A stretch of DNA of 64,000 bases from positions 5,332,001-5,396,000 of the forward strand of contig NZ_CP042171.1 in assembly GCF_005938645.2 (NCBI RefSeq), given 5' to 3'. A program made the translations under genes and the position numbers. This stretch comes from Pedobacter sp. KBS0701 (GTDB taxonomy: Bacteria; Bacteroidota; Bacteroidia; Sphingobacteriales; Sphingobacteriaceae). Under the pieces are notes generated by a model, which saw only the letters and a program-made list of their open reading frames with translations, did no database searches and was not told where the DNA came from. Shown here piece by piece: positions 60,976 through 64,000 of the stretch. The stretch's first letter is position 1. Each line of letters opens with the position of its first letter.

Positions 60976-61719
60976 TTAACCTTCGGCTACCTCGTGAGTT
61001 AAAGCCTCATCAACCAAAATACGACCGCAGTGTTCACAAACGATAATTTTTTTACGTTGACGGATATCTAACTGACGTTGAGGCGGAATCTGGTTGAAAC
61101 AACCTGAACAAGAATCACGATCAATGGTTACTACCGCTAAACCATTTACCGCATTTTTGCGTAAACGTTTGTAGGCAACCAATAAACGCTCTTCGATTTG
61201 AGGCTCAGCTTTATCTGCTTTCTTTTGTAAATCTTGCTCTTCTTTTTCAGTTTCAGCAGTAATTACATCCAGTTCGCCTTTTTTAACTTCCAAATCTTTC
61301 TTTCTGCCATCTAACTCTGCTTTAGCTGCTTCGTAAATTTCAGTTTTAGAAGTGATTTCGAAACCGTGTTCTTTAATTTTCTTTTCAGAAACCTGAATAT
61401 CTAAACCTTGAATCTCAATTTCCTTAGTTAAAGCATCGTATTCACGGTTGTTTTTAACTTCTTTTAATTGAGTATCGTATCTTTTGATGGCAGCTTGCGC
61501 ATCTTTAATTGTATTTTTACGGGTTACGATCGAATCTTCAAGATCATCAAGTTCACCTTTGATTTTTGCAATTCTAGTTTCTAATCCTAAAACATCATCC
61601 TCAAGATCGGCAACTTCCATTGGTAATTCACCACGTACCTGGCGGATCTTATCAATTTTTGTGTGGATATTTTGTAATTCGTATAAAGCCTTTAGCTTTT
61701 GTTCTACGGTTTGTTCCAT
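60976..61719 (-). CDS. Coiled-coil protein with C4 zinc ribbon
   Basis: A 247-residue protein. Residues 10-180 form a long coiled coil (VADLEDDVLGLETRIAKIKGEL and others). The C-terminus has a zinc ribbon with CSGC (near 205) and CEHCG (near 230). This is the C4-type zinc-ribbon family (CT398-like) common in bacteria, role uncertain. The start overlaps the nif3-like stop by one base, so the pair is co-transcribed. Confidence 0.87.
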   Translation of the reverse strand: MEQTVEQKLKALYELQNIHTKIDKIRQVRGELPMEVADLEDDVLGLETRIAKIKGELDDLEDSIVTRKNTIKDAQAAIKRYDTQLKEVKNNREYDALTKEIEIQGLDIQVSEKKIKEHGFEITSKTEIYEAAKAELDGRKKDLEVKKGELDVITAETEKEEQDLQKKADKAEPQIEERLLVAYKRLRKNAVNGLAVVTIDRDSCSGCFNQIPPQRQLDIRQRKKIIVCEHCGRILVDEALTHEVAEG

Positions 61720-62816
61720 TAAAACAAGTAATTTATGGGGTTTGTATTTTGCTCCGTTAAACGGATTGCAAAGTTAGTAATTTTTTTCTGAATAATTTCA
61801 AGCAATAAATTCGAGGTAAATTGTTCAGTTTCAAAGTGTCCGATGTCGGCAATGATCAATTTTTCCTCTGCATCGAAAAACTCGTGATATTTAAAATCTG
61901 CGGTAATAAAAGCATCCGCTCCGGCAGCAATGGCCTCTTTTAGAAGAAAACTTCCTGAACCACCACAAACGGCCACTTTTTTAATTCTTTTACCAGTTAC
62001 TTCTGTATGCCGAATCACTTTTGCCTGCATCCTGTCTTTTACCAGGTGCAGGAAGTCGTAGCCGTCCATATCATATTCCAGCCAGCCCACCATGCCCGAA
62101 CCAACCAACTGGTGTTTATTTTCGAGTTTATAGATATCGTAAGCTACTTCTTCATAAGGATGGTTTTCGAACAAAGCAACCAAAATTTTGCGCTCGGCCT
62201 GGGTAGGGTACACCATTTCAATCCTTACTTCGTTTTCGCGGTGGCGGATACCTTTTTCACCCACAAAGGGGTCTGAATCTTCATTTCCCTTAAATGTGCC
62301 AAAACCATCGGCATTGAAACTACATTCGCTATAATTACCAATGTTCCCCGCTCCGGCATAAAACAATGCCGAACGCAATTGCTCGGCTTGCGCCTGTGGA
62401 CAATAAGTAACCAGTTTTTTTAACAATCCGGCCTTTGGCGAAAGCACCTTCGTGCCTGTTAAACCCAAACGTTCACAGATCCTCGCATTTACGCCCGTGT
62501 GGATGCTGTCTAAATTGGTATGAATGGCATAAAGTGCAATGTTGTTTTTAATGGCTTTTAACACTACACGTTCCACATAATTTTTGCCGTTCAGCTTTTT
62601 TAGTCCTTTAAAAACAATAGGATGATGGGTAATGATGAGGTTACAGCCCGTAGAAATGGCTTCATCTACAATTTTCTCCACGCAATCTAAAGCCACCAGA
62701 GCAGCCCGGATTTCCATATTCGGATCGCCCACAATCAAGCCAGAGTTATCATAATCTTCCTGATAATTAAGCGGCGCGATGCTTTCTAAATAATTGGTAA
62801 TTTCAGCTAATTTCAT
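61719..62816 (-). CDS. Nif3/YqfO-like dinuclear metal-centre protein with inserted domain
   Basis: A 365-residue protein. The Nif3 core is in two halves: LESIAPLNYQEDYDNSGLIVGD and THHPIVFKGL, then late VAVCGGSGSFLL and DIGHFETEQ, which hold the metal ligands. Between them (about residues 130-235) lies a PII-like insert (YCPQAQAEQLRSALFYAGAGNIGNYSECSF), as in B. subtilis YqfO. Its function is unclear; a GTP cyclohydrolase I type 2 label in databases lacks proof. It is first in a two-gene operon. Confidence 0.92.
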   Translation of the reverse strand: MKLAEITNYLESIAPLNYQEDYDNSGLIVGDPNMEIRAALVALDCVEKIVDEAISTGCNLIITHHPIVFKGLKKLNGKNYVERVVLKAIKNNIALYAIHTNLDSIHTGVNARICERLGLTGTKVLSPKAGLLKKLVTYCPQAQAEQLRSALFYAGAGNIGNYSECSFNADGFGTFKGNEDSDPFVGEKGIRHRENEVRIEMVYPTQAERKILVALFENHPYEEVAYDIYKLENKHQLVGSGMVGWLEYDMDGYDFLHLVKDRMQAKVIRHTEVTGKRIKKVAVCGGSGSFLLKEAIAAGADAFITADFKYHEFFDAEEKLIIADIGHFETEQFTSNLLLEIIQKKITNFAIRLTEQNTNPINYLF

Positions 62817-63131
62817 TCGATAAATATAAATAAAGCCTGCAGGTTTCGAAAATTTGCAAAGCTAAAAGAGACAGCAATAAGCTAAAGCGTTTTCCTTAGA
62901 TGTTCTCAGGTGGCTTAGGTGGTGAATGTTTTTTGGAAATGAGGGTTTCGGTTTTTATAGCGACTTCAGCCCCGCTATACGCTTCAAAGCCCTGGCCCGT
63001 TCCTCACCTTCGGGCTTTTTCGCTGCTATCGGGTTTATTTAACAGCGTGTGGCTCTTAGGTTCGCTTAGTAACTTAAAAACCTCGCAGGTTTTTGAAACC
63101 TGCGAGGTTTAAATATCAAATGATGATTATC
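62817..63131. other. Non-coding stretch with dispersed-repeat text and a terminator
   Basis: No gene is supported. At about 62,955-63,040 the sequence (GCGACTTCAGCCCCGC, CACCTTCGGGCTTTTTCGC) resembles an intergenic repeat of Sphingobacteriaceae. The right end holds the strong hairpin at 63,078-63,110. Confidence 0.45.
63078..63110. terminator. Hairpin CCTCGCAGGTTT, terminator or dispersed repeat
   Basis: AAACCTCGCAGGTTT / AAACCTGCGAGGTTT, a 15-base perfect stem with a three-base loop. It lies 22 bases after the stop of the TM2 gene on the minus strand. The AACCTGCGAGGTTT wording also recurs as a repeat in Bacteroidetes genomes. Confidence 0.7.
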
Positions 63132-63518
63132 CTAAAATTTTCCTGCCTGCTGAAATCCACCGCCCATTCTTACCATCTGTAAACTTTCGAAAACCATTTT
63201 CTGGTTGTGCTCAAAAGCTAGTGTTTTGTGGTTTACCACATCGATAATTGATCCGATGAAGCACAAACCTGCGGTTAAAAGGTACAAAATACCCATGCCG
63301 ATCTGGCCGATAATAAACCTTTGTAATCCTGGAACAGCAAATAGCCCGATTAAACAGAAAATCAACATATCTGATGGATTTTTTCTTTTGCTGCTGTAAA
63401 CCATCAGAAAATTACGCAACTGCTCTTCAGTTAAACCGGTTGTTGCTTGTTGTAAATATGAGTATTCCTCTGGTGTTATACCTGGTAACGACATTAGAGG
63501 TGATTGAAATATATCCAT
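63132..63518 (-). CDS. TM2-domain membrane protein
   Basis: A 128-residue protein. An N-terminal helix (GITPEEYSYLQQATTGLTEEQ) is followed by two spans (about residues 55-73 and 76-92). GLQRFIIGQIGMGILYLLTAGLCFIGSIIDVV has the RF.(I/L)G..G.G..(Q/Y)L.T.G...IG...D pattern of the TM2 domain. Function unknown. The DUF2752 gene lies five bases upstream on the same strand, an arrangement common in Bacteroidetes. Confidence 0.88.
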   Translation of the reverse strand: MDIFQSPLMSLPGITPEEYSYLQQATTGLTEEQLRNFLMVYSSKRKNPSDMLIFCLIGLFAVPGLQRFIIGQIGMGILYLLTAGLCFIGSIIDVVNHKTLAFEHNQKMVFESLQMVRMGGGFQQAGKF

Positions 63519-63523
63519 GGTTT

Positions 63524-63826
63524 CTATGTATTTGTTGGTAAAATTTTAAACTTCTTTTTATTTTTTATCAATGTGTAAATTCTATAAACGATGATCAAAA
63601 GTGCCGGAAACCCAAACCAATGTTCGGAAAAGCTTTCGGTAAACTCGCCATGTAAAATATGACTGATCGACCTGCCTATACCACATCCCGGACACCAATC
63701 CTTAAAACCCAAATTGGCTAAAGGACAAAGTGTAAAATGATGCTCGTGGCCATTCGCTGTTGCCAGTAATATTAAAGCTGTTAACCAGAAAAAAAGTTCT
63801 AGTGGAAAGCTTTTAATGTACTTCAT
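63524..63826 (-). CDS. DUF2752 membrane protein
   Basis: A 100-residue protein with two spans (about residues 8-22 and 68-85). The defining motif CPGCGIGRSISHILHGEF lies between them; DUF2752 proteins share this CPxCGxxR/T pattern. Unknown function; the two cysteines may bind metal or heme. It is co-transcribed with the TM2 gene (five-base gap). Confidence 0.86.
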   Translation of the reverse strand: MKYIKSFPLELFFWLTALILLATANGHEHHFTLCPLANLGFKDWCPGCGIGRSISHILHGEFTESFSEHWFGFPALLIIVYRIYTLIKNKKKFKILPTNT

Positions 63827-63886
63827 TGTTTCACTTTTTATACAATATAAAGGCTATAGAACTACCTTTGTTACACCGATTTGCCC

Positions 63887-64000
63887 TTAATCGACGAAAG
63901 GGGGATATATTTCGACCAAACGAACGATACCATCTAAGAATAAGTTTTCGTTTTTTCCCAAATCTGATTTCCATATCACAACCCAGCCAAAAATAGTTAA
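63887..64000 (-). CDS. C-terminal end of an unknown gene, cut by the window edge
   Basis: On the minus strand one frame stays open from the window end to a TAA at 63,887-63,889, giving 37 residues that end NLFLDGIVRLVEIYPPFVD. The composition is protein-like, whereas the other two frames are basic or broken. The gene would run parallel to and upstream of the DUF2752 gene. Too short to assign. Confidence 0.4.
   Translation of the reverse strand, partial: LTIFGWVVIWKSDLGKNENLFLDGIVRLVEIYPPFVD

Noticed and set aside
62900..63112. 70-codon + strand frame
   Set aside because: It runs through repeat-like text and the hairpin at 63,078, so it is unlikely to be a gene.
1..64000. tRNA, rRNA, CRISPR array or complete insertion sequence
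   Set aside because: I looked for cloverleaf-like segments, regularly spaced repeats and transposase motifs and saw none I could support. A covariance-model search would be needed to exclude small RNA genes.

Overview
The window reads as a low-GC Bacteroidetes chromosome, most likely a Pedobacter-like member of the Sphingobacteriaceae. The signs are AT-rich core genes, TAnnTTTG-type -7 promoter elements, no consistent Shine-Dalgarno sequences, and Bacteroidetes-style gene neighbourhoods (rsfS-ftsH-LUD, mrp-nifU C-terminal domain, rpsP with a long Ala/Glu tail, a 7TMR-DISM kinase with a LuxR regulator). The genus is inferred from protein character, not from a marker gene.

Region 1 (1 to about 18,542) is the right-hand part of an integrative conjugative element (ICE), visibly richer in GC than the rest. 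It carries a Bacteroidetes-type T4SS operon on the + strand: two tandem TraE pilin-like genes (the first cut by the window edge), TraF, the VirB4-like ATPase TraG, three tandem paralogous secreted proteins plus a fourth unrelated one, TraJ (VirB6-like), TraK, a TraL-like protein, TraM, TraN and a VirD4-like coupling protein. Behind it lies an accessory block: an M23 peptidase, a DUF4099/DUF3945-type protein, an orphan Dam-type methyltransferase, an Api92/DUF1281-like protein, a free-standing ART-PolyVal-like ADP-ribosyltransferase, several small unknowns and a double-HTH repressor at the element's edge. Five of the accessory proteins end in a short basic tail (ASIGR, PLRQR, RSRGR, RRRIGR, RGRFR), four of them after a Gln-rich stretch. 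I propose this as a candidate T4SS export signal for proteins sent across with the DNA; it is the most interesting hypothesis in the window. Relaxase and integrase are not here and presumably lie to the left.

The ICE ends inside comM/yifB (Mg-chelatase-like AAA+ helicase of transformation). From about 18,543 to 19,028 only the C-terminal part of comM remains, beginning at the CPCG zinc-binding motif.

Region 2 (19,029 to 64,000) is core chromosome. It contains small secreted proteins and a SanA-like protein; a Crp-family regulator beside a DJ-1/PfpI protein; a beta-CASP RNase-like hydrolase; proBA; prolyl oligopeptidase; an M16 peptidase and def; nifU C-terminal domain and mrp; an AsmA-like/GT51 transglycosylase; a phosphoribosyltransferase (hpt) and psd; an MscS channel; the ribosomal/tRNA cluster rpsP-rimM-trmD-rplS; pfkA; a DsbD system split over two genes; birA; rsfS and ftsH; a LUD protein; a trypsin-like protease; a two-component system; a FabH-like synthase; a TPR protein; a zinc-ribbon coiled-coil protein with Nif3; TM2 and DUF2752 proteins; and the cut end of one more gene at the right edge. 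Intergenic spaces hold many hairpin terminators and several short dispersed palindromic repeats. I saw no rRNA, tRNA, CRISPR array or complete insertion sequence.
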